From Echinarachnius parma (taxonomy: Eukaryota; Echinodermata; Echinoidea; Clypeasteroida; Echinarachniidae): 64,000 nt of DNA. The notes beneath the pieces are model-generated. The model made no database searches and was not told where the DNA came from. It worked only from the letters and a program-made list of their open reading frames with translations. The stretch spans positions 1-64,000 of the forward strand of contig JBAMJV010008016.1 in NCBI GenBank assembly GCA_037951105.1, written 5' to 3'. Made by a program: the position numbers and the translations under genes. The first letter of the stretch is position 1; every line of letters starts with the position of its first letter. Below, piece by piece: positions 62,401 through 64,000 of the stretch.

Positions 62401-63611
62401 GCTTCCTGTGTTGCTATGGGTGAATCATATGACATACACTGGTTCCTGTGTTGCTATGGGTGAATCATAGGACATACACTGGTTCCTGTGTTGCTATGGG
62501 GGAAACATAGGACATACACTGGTTCCTGTGTTGCTATAGGTGAATCATAGGACATACACCGCTTCCTGTGTTGCTATGGGGGAAACATGGGACATACACT
62601 GGTTCCTGTGTTGCTATGGGTGAATCATAGGACATACACTGGTTCCTGTGTTGCTATGGGTGAAACATAGGACATACACTGGTTCCTGTGTTGCTATGAG
62701 TGAATCATAGGACATACACTGGTTCCTGTGTTGCTATGAGTGAATCATAGGACATACACTGGTTCCTGTGTTGCTATGGGTGAAACATAGGACATACACT
62801 GGTTCCTGTGTTGCTATGGGTGAAACATAGGACATACACTGGTTCCTGTGTTGCTATGGGTGAAACATATTCTCCCACTGTATGTGGTATGCCATCCACA
62901 ATGCCTCTCTAATGTTGTTTGTATATTCTCTGAACTGTTTGAAGCAGATGAGGATGTTTACTAGGTGAATAGTTTGCTGTGGAATGTATACAGTGATATA
63001 AATCTAGAGTCTAATGTGTAAACAATGCTCACAATACACATAGGTCCCATGGCCTGAGGCCACTTTGAATTAGCTGAAGGCCTCCAAATGTAACTGATGC
63101 TCAATTTCAATGGCCCAAATGGGCAACTGATTTGTACATATTTGAAAACATTTTCTCTGTTTGGGGCATAAGATTCAGGTTTCGTGTCACTAGAATTTGA
63201 ACAATCTTGTTTTTACCTGCCCAACTGGGCCACATGGCAAAAAAGTTAACTCCTAGCATTGATACACGTCTGTATCAAAGGTCAGTATCTTCCCCTTTAC
63301 TACGGGAACCAGCTGGATTGCGTACAAAGTCTATGGATATTTCAAAATCTCGACGGGAAGGGGTTAAGGGTCCATTTCTATTAACAATATGCATTGCTAG
63401 TATGCCATGCTATGTCCCAATTGCTAGTCCATTTCGTTCGGTTTTATTCCTCTCTTCTCTCCTGCACATATACTCTCACCAGGCATTGCATCCTTCCCTA
63501 TGTTATAATGCTCTCTAACTTTCTATTCAACCATGTTTGATTTCCTTCCGTTAATAGGACCCAAAGGAGACCGTGGACTGACAGGAGAAAATGGCTTCCC
63601 AGGACTGAAGG
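10565..63611 (+). CDS. COL4A: Type IV collagen alpha chain, 5' 32 exons (gene continues past window)
   Basis: Secreted basement-membrane collagen chain; three chains trimerise through NC1 (outside the window), fold into a Gly-X-Y triple helix and tetramerise through the Cys-rich 7S region. Thirty-two GT-AG exons join in phase to 1,299 codons. Visible order: signal peptide (residues 1 to about 28), 7S start with Cys31, 34, 39 and 41, first collagenous block (49-129) ending Gly-Cys-Asn-Gly-Thr-Lys, then an interrupted helix from 130 on. About 20 short interruptions, several with Cys (241, 275, 566, 569, 673, 1205), fit type IV and not fibrillar collagen. RGD occurs at 149-151 and 214-216; N-X-S/T sequons at 42, 126, 280 and 392. 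Family members are about 1,700 residues, so roughly 400 are missing downstream. Exons 1-13 join at phase 0; most later junctions split a Gly codon. Alpha1-like or alpha2-like is undecided. A small phase-0 exon in a long intron could have been missed. Confidence 0.95.
15005..16760. repeat. Roughly 165-bp tandem repeat array, interrupted
   Basis: The motif GGTCTGTCCTCAGGGAGGCA followed by CTTGTG recurs at about 15012, 15177, 15340, 16570 and 16715, spaced by sequence with AATAATCACATACTGG and ATGTTCCAGAAT. The array is split by the element at 15527-16545. Confidence 0.75.
15527..16545. mobile_element. hAT-like non-autonomous element with giant palindrome
   Basis: Flanked by the 8-bp duplication TAGTCTCT (15519-15526 and 16546-16553). 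Termini AAGGCTGTTGACGA and TCGACAGCGCTTG are imperfect inverted repeats. Inside, 15648-16010 and 16052-16420 are near-perfect inverted arms of about 365 bp around a 41-bp spacer. There is no ORF. An 8-bp target duplication fits hAT; the assignment is inference. Confidence 0.8.
17128..17285. mobile_element. GGGCCC-type foldback MITE, copy 1
   Basis: Inverted ends GGGCCCTGTTGCAGAAAGAG and CTCTTTCTGCAACGGGGCCC, with a palindromic interior rich in AATTGCAA. Related copies are at 24836-25053 and 25619-25750. Confidence 0.8.
17895..17951 (+). CDS. COL4A: Collagen IV exon 2: 7S cysteine cluster
   Basis: Encodes residues 30-48, [19 protein letters not shown], between TTACAG and GTAAGT, phase 0 on both sides. 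Four cysteines with spacing C-x2-C-x4-C-x-C precede the first Gly triplets, as in the non-collagenous N-terminus of the 7S domain, where they form inter-chain disulfides in tetramers. N42-G-T is a potential N-glycosylation site. The spacing differs from the human chains as I recall them. Confidence 0.92.
21409..21526. mobile_element. Mariner-type MITE, 118 bp
   Basis: Flanked by TA (21407-21408, 21527-21528). Terminal inverted repeats CAGTATTGGTCAAAATAAAC and GTTTATTTTGACTGATACTG. It is too short to code for anything. Confidence 0.8.
22986..23011. repeat. Poly-G homopolymer
   Basis: A run of about 26 G, followed by GAGGTCGAGGGGGGTC. Similar runs in intron 1 suggest recurrent G-tract expansion in this genome or collapsed assembly of such tracts. 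Confidence 0.85.
24504..24712. mobile_element. CCGGCTATAGC foldback element, truncated copy
   Basis: Starts ATATGTAACCGGCTATAGC and matches the element at 34242-34504 through CTTGCACTTGT, TTCATGTTTTGA and GATGAGGCCTTTCTAAT, but its inverted right end is missing. Confidence 0.65.
24836..25053. mobile_element. GGGCCC-type foldback MITE, copy 2 (interrupted)
   Basis: Shares AGAAAGAGATACAATTGATTG and GTATCTCTTTCTGCAACGGG with the other copies; its right arm is interrupted by a CTT-repeat insert (about 24970-25025). Confidence 0.65.
25619..25750. mobile_element. GGGCCC-type foldback MITE, copy 3
   Basis: Ends GGGCCCGTTGCAGAAAGAG and CTCTTTCTGCAACAGGACCC, with inner inverted ATACAATCGATTGTAAG. 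It lies 137 bp upstream of exon 3. Confidence 0.8.
25888..26130 (+). CDS. COL4A: Collagen IV exon 3: 7S collagenous block
   Basis: Encodes residues 49-129: 27 uninterrupted Gly-X-Y triplets beginning [10 protein letters not shown], with one GGG triplet followed by GPKGFRG, and ending GIPGCNGTK. The Gly-Cys-Asn-Gly-Thr motif is a hallmark of the type IV 7S region, with a Cys and a sequon at 125-126. Acceptor TCATCAG, donor AAAG|GTACAC. A mariner-type MITE begins only 18 bp into the following intron. Confidence 0.95.
26147..26391. mobile_element. Tc1/mariner-type MITE with full-length foldback
   Basis: Inverted termini TACAGGGTGGCCCAGAAAT and ATTTCTGGGCCACCCTGTA with TA at the ends. The pairing continues inward (CATGATGCCCG with CGGGCATCATG; GTGCGCCATTGT with ACAATGGCGCAC), so nearly the whole element folds on itself. 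Confidence 0.85.
26917..27090 (+). pseudogene. 5'-truncated non-LTR retrotransposon 3' end
   Basis: Reads [17 protein letters not shown] then a stop, resembling the 'FKxxLKTHLFQ' C-terminus of non-LTR retrotransposon polyproteins, followed by a 3' tail with AGCGCTTAGAGG, GGCGCTATACAAAT and (ATT)n. Confidence 0.6.
27228..27305 (+). CDS. COL4A: Collagen IV exon 4
   Basis: Encodes residues 130-155 from [10 protein letters not shown] to GDSGPQ, phase 0/0. A one-residue deletion (GF-GQP) makes the first helix imperfection. Contains an RGD tripeptide at 149-151 (PRGDSG). Acceptor TTCAG, donor CAG|GTAAAT. Confidence 0.93.
27842..28812 (+). mobile_element. Hairpin-ended 'GCCTCCGCCAACGAAGTGGC' tandem element
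   Basis: Opens with the hairpin ATGCCTCCGCC...GGCCGGAGGCAT, then a TCCG/TACG microsatellite (27886-27973), then about five copies of a roughly 145-bp module (GATATCTCAAGAACCAGT, CAAACTTGGTATGAGTGTAC, GTCATGAGGTCAAAGGTCAA), ending GCGGAGGCATAATTTTCGA. A fragment of the same hairpin occurs at 40321-40356. Class unknown. Confidence 0.75.
28813..30880. other. Unique-looking intronic DNA
   Basis: AT-rich; no exon, repeat array or RNA gene supported. Confidence 0.4.
31200..31756 (+). mobile_element. TTAA-flanked element, family B copy 2, inserted in minisatellite
   Basis: 557 bp; ends AGGGCAATGAAACCC and GGATTTCATTGTCCT. The minisatellite reads CTATTAATGAAAG when empty and has TTAA on both sides of the insert (31196-31199, 31757-31760), proving target duplication. 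Confidence 0.92.
31997..32298 (-). mobile_element. tRNA-derived SINE inserted in minisatellite
   Basis: On the minus strand the head reads GAGCATGGTGGCTTAGCGG with box A TGGCTTAGCGG and box B GGTTCGAACCC, followed by an unrelated body and a tail of AACTTTAAC repeats. It is flanked by the 9-bp duplication TGTATTTGT (31988-31996, 32299-32307). The tRNA-like head alone should not be annotated as a tRNA gene. Confidence 0.85.
32355..32432 (+). CDS. COL4A: Collagen IV exon 5
   Basis: Encodes residues 156-181, 26 codons, phase 0/0: GPSGD, then an interruption PSPAVK, then [15 protein letters not shown]. The acceptor is TTTGTACAG|GGTCC and the donor CCA|GTAAGT. The exon sits between two tandem arrays that carry copies of its own 5' and 3' edges (see findings). 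Confidence 0.92.
32433..33440. repeat. Minisatellite carrying exon 5 3' edge and donor
   Basis: Units of the type GGCCAACCAGTAAGTACATT + CATGTAACATGCAACATAAT + ATGTCCCTTATAACAT recur about a dozen times. Four carry a longer exon 5 piece (GAGCCTGGGCGTGACG...GGCCAACCAG) at about 32522, 32713, 33193 and 33340. The true donor is the first, at 32433. Confidence 0.92.
33441..33948 (-). pseudogene. Non-LTR retrotransposon (LINE) reverse-transcriptase 3' remnant
   Basis: The minus strand encodes, with frame breaks, [32 protein letters not shown], then [35 protein letters not shown] and [11 protein letters not shown]-stop. This is the conserved C-terminal region of CR1/RTE-like pol proteins. It is 5'-truncated, ends in (ATT)n at 33441, and is inserted in the donor-site minisatellite, which resumes near 33950. 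Confidence 0.85.
34242..34504. mobile_element. CCGGCTATAGC foldback element, copy 2
   Basis: Left end ACATATGTGACCGGCTATAG, right end GGTTTTGCTATAGCCAGTCAC; non-coding. A third copy lies at 49805-50067 with internal arms in the reverse order. Confidence 0.8.
34608..34922. mobile_element. AGGCCCAGTCCC foldback with nested poly-G insert
   Basis: Left end TTAA + AGGCCCAGTCCCATACTG, right end CATCAGTATGGGACTGTGCCT (right TTAA lost). The two ends are inverted through GATTTTCACGGCGA. A GGGCGTAG-to-CTACGCCC element is nested at about 34726-34828. Confidence 0.75.
35054..35116 (+). CDS. COL4A: Collagen IV exon 6
   Basis: Encodes residues 182-202 ([10 protein letters not shown] to GQFGDL), seven perfect triplets, phase 0/0. 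Acceptor CTTCCTCAG with a good pyrimidine tract, donor CTT|GTACGT. Confidence 0.92.
35117..36456 (+). other. Intron 6
   Basis: Begins with an 80-bp TTAA mini-element (35139-35218). The remainder, including a CCCC-rich imperfect repeat at about 35600-35850, shows no gene. Confidence 0.65.
35139..35218. mobile_element. 80-bp TTAACCCGTT mini-element, copy 1
   Basis: TTAACCCGTTCACTACGAG to CCCGTAAGCAACGGGTTAA with the core CCATAGACTTTGTACATAG. Copies: 42118-42199, 51314-51393, 55704-55783 and about 63290-63367. Confidence 0.8.
36457..36534 (+). CDS. COL4A: Collagen IV exon 7
   Basis: Encodes residues 203-228 ([10 protein letters not shown] through TGEKGTK), phase 0/0. Contains the second RGD at 214-216 (LRGDPG) and a short imperfection LSYT. 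Acceptor TTGCTCAG, donor AAAG|GTATCT. Confidence 0.92.
36535..37241 (+). other. Intron 7, nothing recognised
   Basis: AT-rich, no repeats or coding potential that I can support. Confidence 0.6.
37242..37343 (+). CDS. COL4A: Collagen IV exon 8
   Basis: Encodes residues 229-262, phase 0/0. [10 protein letters not shown] is followed by a long interruption with Cys241, three Thr and ESQYVQ, then GPPGERGSQ. Cys-bearing interruptions are typical of type IV chains. Acceptor TTATAACAG, donor CAG|GTACTG. The following intron is only 153 bp. Confidence 0.92.
37497..37595 (+). CDS. COL4A: Collagen IV exon 9
   Basis: Encodes residues 263-295, phase 0/0: [10 protein letters not shown], then an interruption with Cys275 and the sequon N280-T-T, then GVKGDQGEQ. 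Acceptor TTGTTAG, donor CAG|GTAAAC. The intron begins immediately with a CCA-rich microsatellite. Confidence 0.92.
37600..38090. repeat. CCA/CAC trinucleotide microsatellite
   Basis: Nearly 500 bp of CCACCACCA-type repeats. The poly-His, poly-Thr, poly-Gly and poly-Val ORFs on both strands are artefacts. Confidence 0.95.
39598..39772 (-). mobile_element. Truncated SINE, TAGCGCCTAATGC family
   Basis: Tail GCGCCTAATGCCGAACAGCC, then CCTGGTCATTTGGTTCAGAC and GCTAATTTTCACCAGACCAG; lacks the tRNA-like head found in the full copy at 46390-46693. A shorter fragment is at about 41571-41641. Confidence 0.7.
41387..41512. repeat. GATAAT microsatellite
   Basis: About 125 bases of GATAAT/GATAATGATAAT repeats, 160 bp upstream of exon 10. 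Confidence 0.9.
41672..41725 (+). CDS. COL4A: Collagen IV exon 10
   Basis: Encodes residues 296-313 in a 54-bp exon of six perfect triplets, [10 protein letters not shown] to GPVGMK, phase 0/0. The 54-bp size is the ancestral collagen exon unit. Acceptor TTTGCACAG, donor AAG|GTAAGC. Confidence 0.93.
42033..42095 (+). CDS. COL4A: Collagen IV exon 11
   Basis: Encodes residues 314-334, 63 bp of seven perfect triplets ([10 protein letters not shown] to GPLGAR), phase 0/0. Acceptor GCTGCACAG, donor CGG|GTAAGT. Confidence 0.93.
42200..42563. mobile_element. TTAA-flanked foldback element, family C
   Basis: Ends AGGGATCTAGTAAC and GTTACTAGATCCCT between TTAA (42196-42199) and TTAA (42564-42567). 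It sits at the terminal TTAA of the 80-bp mini-element next to it. A relative in the opposite orientation lies at about 61680-62065. Confidence 0.85.
42633..43074. mobile_element. ATATGTGACC foldback element
   Basis: Inverted ends ATATGTGACCTCACACCAC and GTGGTGTAAGGTCACATAT with further pairing of AAAACGACC and GGTCGTTTT; 442 bp, non-coding. Confidence 0.8.
43390..43488 (+). CDS. COL4A: Collagen IV exon 12
   Basis: Encodes residues 335-367, eleven perfect triplets ([10 protein letters not shown] to GYHGES), phase 0/0. Acceptor ACATTGCAG, preceded by a degenerate TTGTACATTG-type run; donor TCG|GTAAGC. Confidence 0.93.
44079..44132 (+). CDS. COL4A: Collagen IV exon 13
   Basis: Encodes residues 368-385, a second 54-bp exon of six perfect triplets ([10 protein letters not shown] to GPVGPP), phase 0/0. 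It is the last exon before the gene switches to mostly phase-1 introns. Acceptor TGTTACAG, donor CCG|GTAAGT. Confidence 0.93.
44218..44562. repeat. GAT/GGT microsatellite in intron 13
   Basis: About 345 bp of GATGATGGT-type repeats, ending 41 bp before exon 14. Poly-His/Met/Ser ORFs across it are artefacts. Confidence 0.95.
44604..44712 (+). CDS. COL4A: Collagen IV exon 14
   Basis: Encodes residues 386-421 plus the first base of a Gly codon, phase 0 in and 1 out. GPP is followed by an interruption INYNDSLIP with the sequon N392-D-S, then [10 protein letters not shown] and onward. Acceptor TTTGGCAG, donor AGGG|GTAAGT. The upstream intron is a GAT-rich microsatellite. Confidence 0.92.
45246..45350 (+). 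CDS. COL4A: Collagen IV exon 15
   Basis: Encodes residues 422-456, phase 1/1: [19 protein letters not shown], then [17 protein letters not shown] with a small imperfection GIG. Acceptor TTGACCAG, donor CCAG|GTATGT. Its 3' half and donor are duplicated twice in the following intron. Confidence 0.92.
45351..46157 (+). other. Intron 15 with two degenerate copies of exon 15 3' half
   Basis: GGGGCTTCACTGGCCCCATT at 45425 and GGGGCTTCACTGCACCCATT at 45559 are copies of the exon 15 segment. The first is near-intact and keeps CACCAG|GTATGT. Further on, ATTCTTCCAGAAA-TACAATG motifs recur at about 45912, 46011 and 46104. Confidence 0.85.
46158..46334 (+). CDS. COL4A: Collagen IV exon 16
   Basis: Encodes residues 457-515, 59 codons, phase 1/1. 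Starts [10 protein letters not shown], has one imperfection (GLTITGAPG), and ends GQDGDPGPP. Acceptor TTGTTCAG, donor CCAG|GTACGG. Confidence 0.93.
46335..47170 (+). other. Intron 16
   Basis: First half is a full-length SINE (46390-46693); the rest is AT-rich with no feature supported. Confidence 0.7.
46390..46693 (-). mobile_element. Full-length tRNA-derived SINE, TAGCGCCTAATGC family
   Basis: The minus strand starts with a tRNA-like head (TGGCAAGATTGGTAGAGCG and GAGTTCGAACC as box A/B-like motifs) and ends GGCGCTATATA. Flanked by CATATTT (46383-46389, 46694-46700). Confidence 0.75.
47171..47302 (+). CDS. COL4A: Collagen IV exon 17
   Basis: Encodes residues 516-559, phase 1/1. [15 protein letters not shown] holds a one-residue deletion (GTG); the rest is regular to GFEGPN. 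Acceptor CCTATCAG, donor AACG|GTAAGA. Confidence 0.93.
47303..48800 (+). other. Intron 17
   Basis: A short AT-rich part with a C-run (47567-47578) is followed by a 1-kb tandem array leading directly into exon 18. Confidence 0.8.
47730..48800. repeat. About 71-bp minisatellite made from exon 18 acceptor edge
   Basis: Fifteen units with AAGGGAGAGCCGTGTGCTCC, CAAAGTGACCATCGTTCTAA and GAAACCAATTTTGGTGTCCC. The true exon 18 boundary (ACCAATTTTGGTGTCCCCCT + AG|GTCTCAAGGGAGAGCC) is the final, homologous unit. Most units have GT where the acceptor has AG; two (48446-48447, 48586-48587) keep AG. Confidence 0.93.
48801..48979 (+). CDS. COL4A: Collagen IV exon 18
   Basis: Encodes residues 560-619, phase 1 in and 0 out. 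Starts [16 protein letters not shown]: two cysteines (566, 569) in an interruption, then regular triplets to FDGQP. Acceptor CCCCCTAG|GTCTC, donor CCC|GTGAGT. The acceptor and first bases match the unit of the 1-kb tandem array directly upstream. Confidence 0.92.
49203..49338. repeat. 86-bp tandem duplication over exon 19 acceptor
   Basis: ATTGTTTACTGGTGTGACAT through TTTGTACAG|GGCCGACCAGG and TCAGGAGAT is repeated. The upstream copy's acceptor (exon-like start 49253) reads to TGA at 49298-49300. Confidence 0.92.
49339..49527 (+). CDS. COL4A: Collagen IV exon 19
   Basis: Encodes residues 620-682, phase 0/0. [10 protein letters not shown] through a GFG imperfection, ending with a Cys-bearing interruption [12 protein letters not shown] (Cys673). 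Acceptor CTTTGTACAG, donor AAAG|GTACTA. A tandem duplication places an identical acceptor 86 bp upstream; only this one leaves the frame open. Confidence 0.92.
49528..50329 (+). other. Intron 19
   Basis: Two tandem 43-bp copies of TATGCCTCTACCACAATGCT (about 49555-49641), then a CCGGCTATAGC foldback at 49805-50067. Nothing coding. Confidence 0.7.
49805..50067. mobile_element. CCGGCTATAGC foldback element, copy 3
   Basis: Ends ATATATGTGACCGGCTATAG and CTATAGCCGGTCACATATG are nearly perfect inverted repeats. Interior matches the 34242 copy in reverse. Confidence 0.85.
50330..50498 (+). CDS. COL4A: Collagen IV exon 20
   Basis: Encodes residues 683-738, phase 0 in and 1 out: [10 protein letters not shown] through imperfections GPGG and GREIPG to GAPGQQ. 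Acceptor TTGTGTACAG, donor AAG|GTATGA. The donor begins a 44-bp tandem array. Confidence 0.92.
50499..50890. repeat. 44-bp tandem array with fused acceptor/donor motifs
   Basis: About nine units of GTATGAAGACTATTCACGCT + AACATTCTGTGTATCTGTGT + CTAG. Each junction reads TGTCTAG|GTATGA, so an acceptor-like AG directly abuts a copy of the exon 20 donor. Confidence 0.92.
50891..51575. other. Rest of intron 20
   Basis: Unique-looking sequence with an 80-bp TTAA mini-element at 51314-51393 and a (TTTG)n tract at the exon 21 acceptor. Confidence 0.6.
51576..51680 (+). CDS. COL4A: Collagen IV exon 21
   Basis: Encodes residues 739-773, phase 1/1. GEPGQ is followed by the interruption VVYREK, then [10 protein letters not shown] to GATGLT. 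Acceptor TTTGTTTGCAG after a (TTTG)n tract, donor ACTG|GTGAGT. Confidence 0.92.
51681..52560 (+). other. Intron 21, no feature beyond short TTAGGG-like repeats
   Basis: TTAGGGTTAGGG-type pentamers/hexamers appear briefly at 51780-51815. Otherwise AT-rich with no coding signal. Confidence 0.55.
52561..52772 (+). CDS. COL4A: Collagen IV exon 22
   Basis: Encodes residues 774-844, 212 bp, the longest exon after exon 3; phase 1 in and 0 out. Starts [10 protein letters not shown], has one imperfection (GNSIPGVSG), and ends GDQGLK. Acceptor GACCACAG, donor AAAG|GTATGT. Confidence 0.93.
53093..53246 (+). CDS. COL4A: Collagen IV exon 23
   Basis: Encodes residues 845-895, phase 0 in and 1 out: [10 protein letters not shown] through GFGGQPG to GTSGEK. 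Acceptor GTGCTCTAG, donor AAAG|GTAAGG. Its last bases and donor seed a 62-bp tandem array in the intron. Confidence 0.92.
53222..54070. repeat. About 62-bp minisatellite seeded by exon 23 3' edge
   Basis: Units of ATACCAGGAACCTCAGGGGG + GAAGGGTAAGGCTGGCTACA + CAGGCCCTGGTCCTATGATT recur about ten times. The first is the real exon 23 end and donor. An unrelated insert occupies about 53540-53760. Some units carry a stronger donor-like GTAAGT (53434, 53903) than the real GTAAGG. Confidence 0.92.
54282..54395 (+). CDS. COL4A: Collagen IV exon 24
   Basis: Encodes residues 896-933, phase 1/1: [10 protein letters not shown] with one imperfection (GLSIPGPDG), to GRDGSP. Acceptor TATCTGCAG after a (TTTTTG)n pyrimidine-rich tract, donor CCAG|GTAAAT. 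Confidence 0.93.
54680..55091. repeat. Roughly 200-bp tandem duplication including exon 25 start
   Basis: GAGAGCCCAGTGCCCAGACC and the following CTAGGTGTAGCAGTTGTGAA, ATGTCTGCTTCATGTATG and GTGCCTGTAG|GTCA are present twice. The upstream exon-like piece (54891) reads [15 protein letters not shown] then diverges to TAG near 54959 without a good donor. Confidence 0.9.
55092..55262 (+). CDS. COL4A: Collagen IV exon 25
   Basis: Encodes residues 934-990, phase 1/1. [10 protein letters not shown], then imperfections IAALK and FGGVP, ending GSSGLP. Acceptor GTGCCTGTAG, donor CCAG|GTATAA. A tandem duplication upstream (54891) copies its acceptor and first 14 codons but then meets a stop. Confidence 0.92.
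55263..55963 (+). other. Intron 25
   Basis: Unique-looking apart from an 80-bp TTAA mini-element at 55704-55783. Confidence 0.6.
55964..56053 (+). CDS. COL4A: Collagen IV exon 26
   Basis: Encodes residues 991-1020, perfect triplets [10 protein letters not shown] to GAPGEK, phase 1/1. Acceptor ATGTTTCAG, donor AAGG|GTCAGT, a less common but usable donor. The 3' edge plus donor is repeated several times downstream. Confidence 0.9.
56034..56470. repeat. Tandem array seeded by exon 26 3' edge
   Basis: ATTGGAGCACCTGGAGAAAA + GGGTCAGTAACTCTAATAGT and CTCTTGCAAGAGTGGTTTTAG recur at about 56034, 56163, 56252 and 56384, with shorter GGGTCAGTAACTC repeats between. The first is the real exon end. Confidence 0.9.
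56946..57107 (+). CDS. COL4A: Collagen IV exon 27
   Basis: Encodes residues 1021-1074, phase 1/1, 162 bp (three 54-bp units): [10 protein letters not shown] with one imperfection (GPGGVSG), ending GLLGRT. Acceptor TATGTTCAG, donor ACAG|GTAGGC. Confidence 0.92.
57139..57551. mobile_element. TTAA-flanked foldback element, family D
   Basis: Left end AGGAACTAAAG after TTAA (57135-57138), right end CTGTAGTTCCT before TTAA (57552-57555); 413 bp, no ORF of note. The TIRs are short. Confidence 0.7.
57556..58158. other. Rest of intron 27, nothing recognised
   Basis: AT-rich, no repeat or gene supported. Confidence 0.5.
58159..58347 (+). CDS. COL4A: Collagen IV exon 28
   Basis: Encodes residues 1075-1137, phase 1/1, uninterrupted triplets [10 protein letters not shown] to GRPGPP. 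Acceptor GCTCCATAG, donor CCAG|GTCAGT. Confidence 0.93.
58691..58824 (+). CDS. COL4A: Collagen IV exon 29
   Basis: Encodes residues 1138-1182, phase 1 in and 0 out: [10 protein letters not shown] to GDRGQGGDP with one imperfection (GQG). Acceptor TTGCCCCTAG, donor CCA|GTGAGA. Confidence 0.92.
58825..60289 (+). other. Intron 29
   Basis: Mostly a 770-bp TTAA element (59328-60097). Its flanks (59258-59327 and 60098-60235) are duplicated without the element at 61752-61970 in intron 30. Confidence 0.8.
59328..60097. mobile_element. piggyBac-like non-autonomous element, 770 bp
   Basis: Inverted ends CCCTAACCAGGCCGGG and CCGGCCTGGTTAGGG with inner GGGGTGGATTCCACCCC palindromes near both ends. TTAA at 59324-59327 and 60098-60101; the paralogous empty site has one TTAA. 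CCC termini and TTAA match piggyBac. No transposase. Confidence 0.9.
60290..60407 (+). CDS. COL4A: Collagen IV exon 30
   Basis: Encodes residues 1183-1221, phase 0 in and 1 out. [10 protein letters not shown], then the interruption [11 protein letters not shown] with Cys1205, then [12 protein letters not shown]. Acceptor ACGTGCAG, donor CAAG|GTACTG. Confidence 0.92.
60987..61543 (+). mobile_element. TTAA-flanked element, family B copy 3
   Basis: 557 bp, same length and orientation as the 31200 copy. Ends AGGGCAATGAAACCC and GGATTGCATTGTCCT, with TTAA at 60983-60986 and 61544-61547. Confidence 0.9.
61752..61970. repeat. Segmental duplicate of intron 29 flank (empty site)
   Basis: Contains AAACAGCTTTCAGTTTTCAA, CATTTTAAATATAAGAATGA and TGAGCTGTTCAAATTGATAG, matching 59258-59327 joined to 60098-60235 with a single TTAA in place of the 770-bp element. 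Confidence 0.9.
62041..62167. repeat. 67-bp tandem duplication over exon 31 acceptor
   Basis: AACTCATTCAATTCAAATGT + CCCTTG-TGCAG + GTCTGTCAGGTAC-CCCGGT appears twice; the second is the true exon start. The first (62101) reads 19 codons and stops at TGA 62160-62162. Confidence 0.92.
62168..62347 (+). CDS. COL4A: Collagen IV exon 31
   Basis: Encodes residues 1222-1281, uninterrupted triplets [10 protein letters not shown] to GSPGLP, phase 1/1. Acceptor TTGATGCAG, donor CCTG|GTATGT. A 67-bp tandem duplication places a copy of the acceptor and first 35 bases just upstream at 62101; using it would read into TGA at 62160. Confidence 0.92.
62385..62872. repeat. 40-bp minisatellite in intron 31
   Basis: About twelve copies of CATAGGACATACACTGGTTC + CTGTGTTGCTATGGGTGAAA. 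It is not derived from an exon edge as far as I can see. Confidence 0.93.
62873..63557. other. Rest of intron 31
   Basis: Unique-looking apart from an 80-bp TTAA mini-element at about 63290-63367. Confidence 0.55.
63558..63611 (+). CDS. COL4A: Collagen IV exon 32 (last in window)
   Basis: Encodes residues 1282-1299 plus one base of the next Gly codon; 54 bp, phase 1/1: [10 protein letters not shown] to GFPGLK. Acceptor GTTAATAG, donor AAGG|GTAAGC. The remaining helix and NC1 exons lie beyond the window. Confidence 0.9.
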
Positions 63612-64000
63612 GTAAGCCTGTTCTGAGGCTGTGGGTCTAGACAGAATCATTGATATAAAAAATACTGGATATAGCAACAGCGCCCTCTTCATGAAGCCAG
63701 CAACAGTGTGAAAACTACTCTCAATACAAAAGGTGTTCCATTCACTGGAGTGAAGCGATTTACACAAGTGAATGGGGCCGTCTTTGTATTGGGTGTACTT
63801 TTAGATATTTGCGGCGGCTTCAACGTCGCTCATTCAGCAGTGTGCAGTGTGCTATATCCAGTGTGTATATCGATGGACAGAATACTCACCACATAAACAG
63901 AACATGTTTGTTGAATCAGTTCTATTAAATGATTGATTAAACACAATTTATATCCAAAACATATTATAGAAATACATGTCAAATAACAAGTTAATACAAT
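63612..64000 (+). other. Start of intron 32
   Basis: ACTGGATATAGCAACAGCGC (63664) and GTGCTATATCCAGTGTG (63848) are roughly inverted, suggesting a foldback of about 200 bp. No further exon before the window ends. Confidence 0.5.

Overview
This is a eukaryotic, intron-rich window dominated by one plus-strand gene: the 5' part of a type IV (basement-membrane) collagen alpha chain. I could chain 32 coding exons from 10565 to 63611. All junctions are GT-AG, every intron phase matches, and together they encode 1,299 residues plus one base of a split Gly codon. Order: signal peptide (exon 1), a Cys-rich 7S start (exon 2), the first Gly-X-Y block ending in the conserved Gly-Cys-Asn-Gly-Thr-Lys (exon 3), then a long Gly-X-Y domain with many short imperfections (exons 4-32). 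The end of the helix and the C-terminal NC1 domain lie beyond 64000. Paralogue class (alpha1-like or alpha2-like) is not resolved because NC1 is absent.

Organism: probably an echinoderm, sea-urchin-like (inference). Grounds are the large repeat-filled introns, abundant ATG/ACC/ATT microsatellites, foldback elements beginning GGGCCCGTTGCAGAAAGAG, poly-G/poly-C elements ending in CTACGCC, tRNA-derived SINEs and a 'GCCTCCGCCAACGAAGTGGC' family element. Another ambulacrarian or amphioxus is possible.

Layout. 1-10240: no gene seen; stacked foldback/MITE-like elements, poly-G/C blocks and microsatellites. 10240-10564: GC-richer putative promoter/5'UTR. 10565-27305: signal peptide, 7S exons and the first helix exon, separated by introns of up to about 8 kb that hold a 1,019-bp hAT-like element with a very large palindrome, mariner-type MITEs and foldbacks. 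27306-44132: exons 5-13, all phase 0, with tandem arrays, a SINE, a LINE remnant and microsatellites. 44604-63611: exons 14-32, larger and mostly with phase-1 (split Gly) junctions; introns often carry tandem copies of the adjoining exon edge. 63612-64000: start of intron 32.

The most unusual signal is that tandem duplications repeatedly straddle exon-intron boundaries (exons 5, 15, 18, 19, 23, 25, 26, 31). They create arrays of decoy or dead splice sites beside the true ones; several upstream decoy acceptors run straight into an in-frame stop. A second theme is a set of different foldback families all flanked by TTAA, with two internally controlled insertions (one into a minisatellite, one with its empty site duplicated 1.7 kb away) that prove TTAA target duplication.
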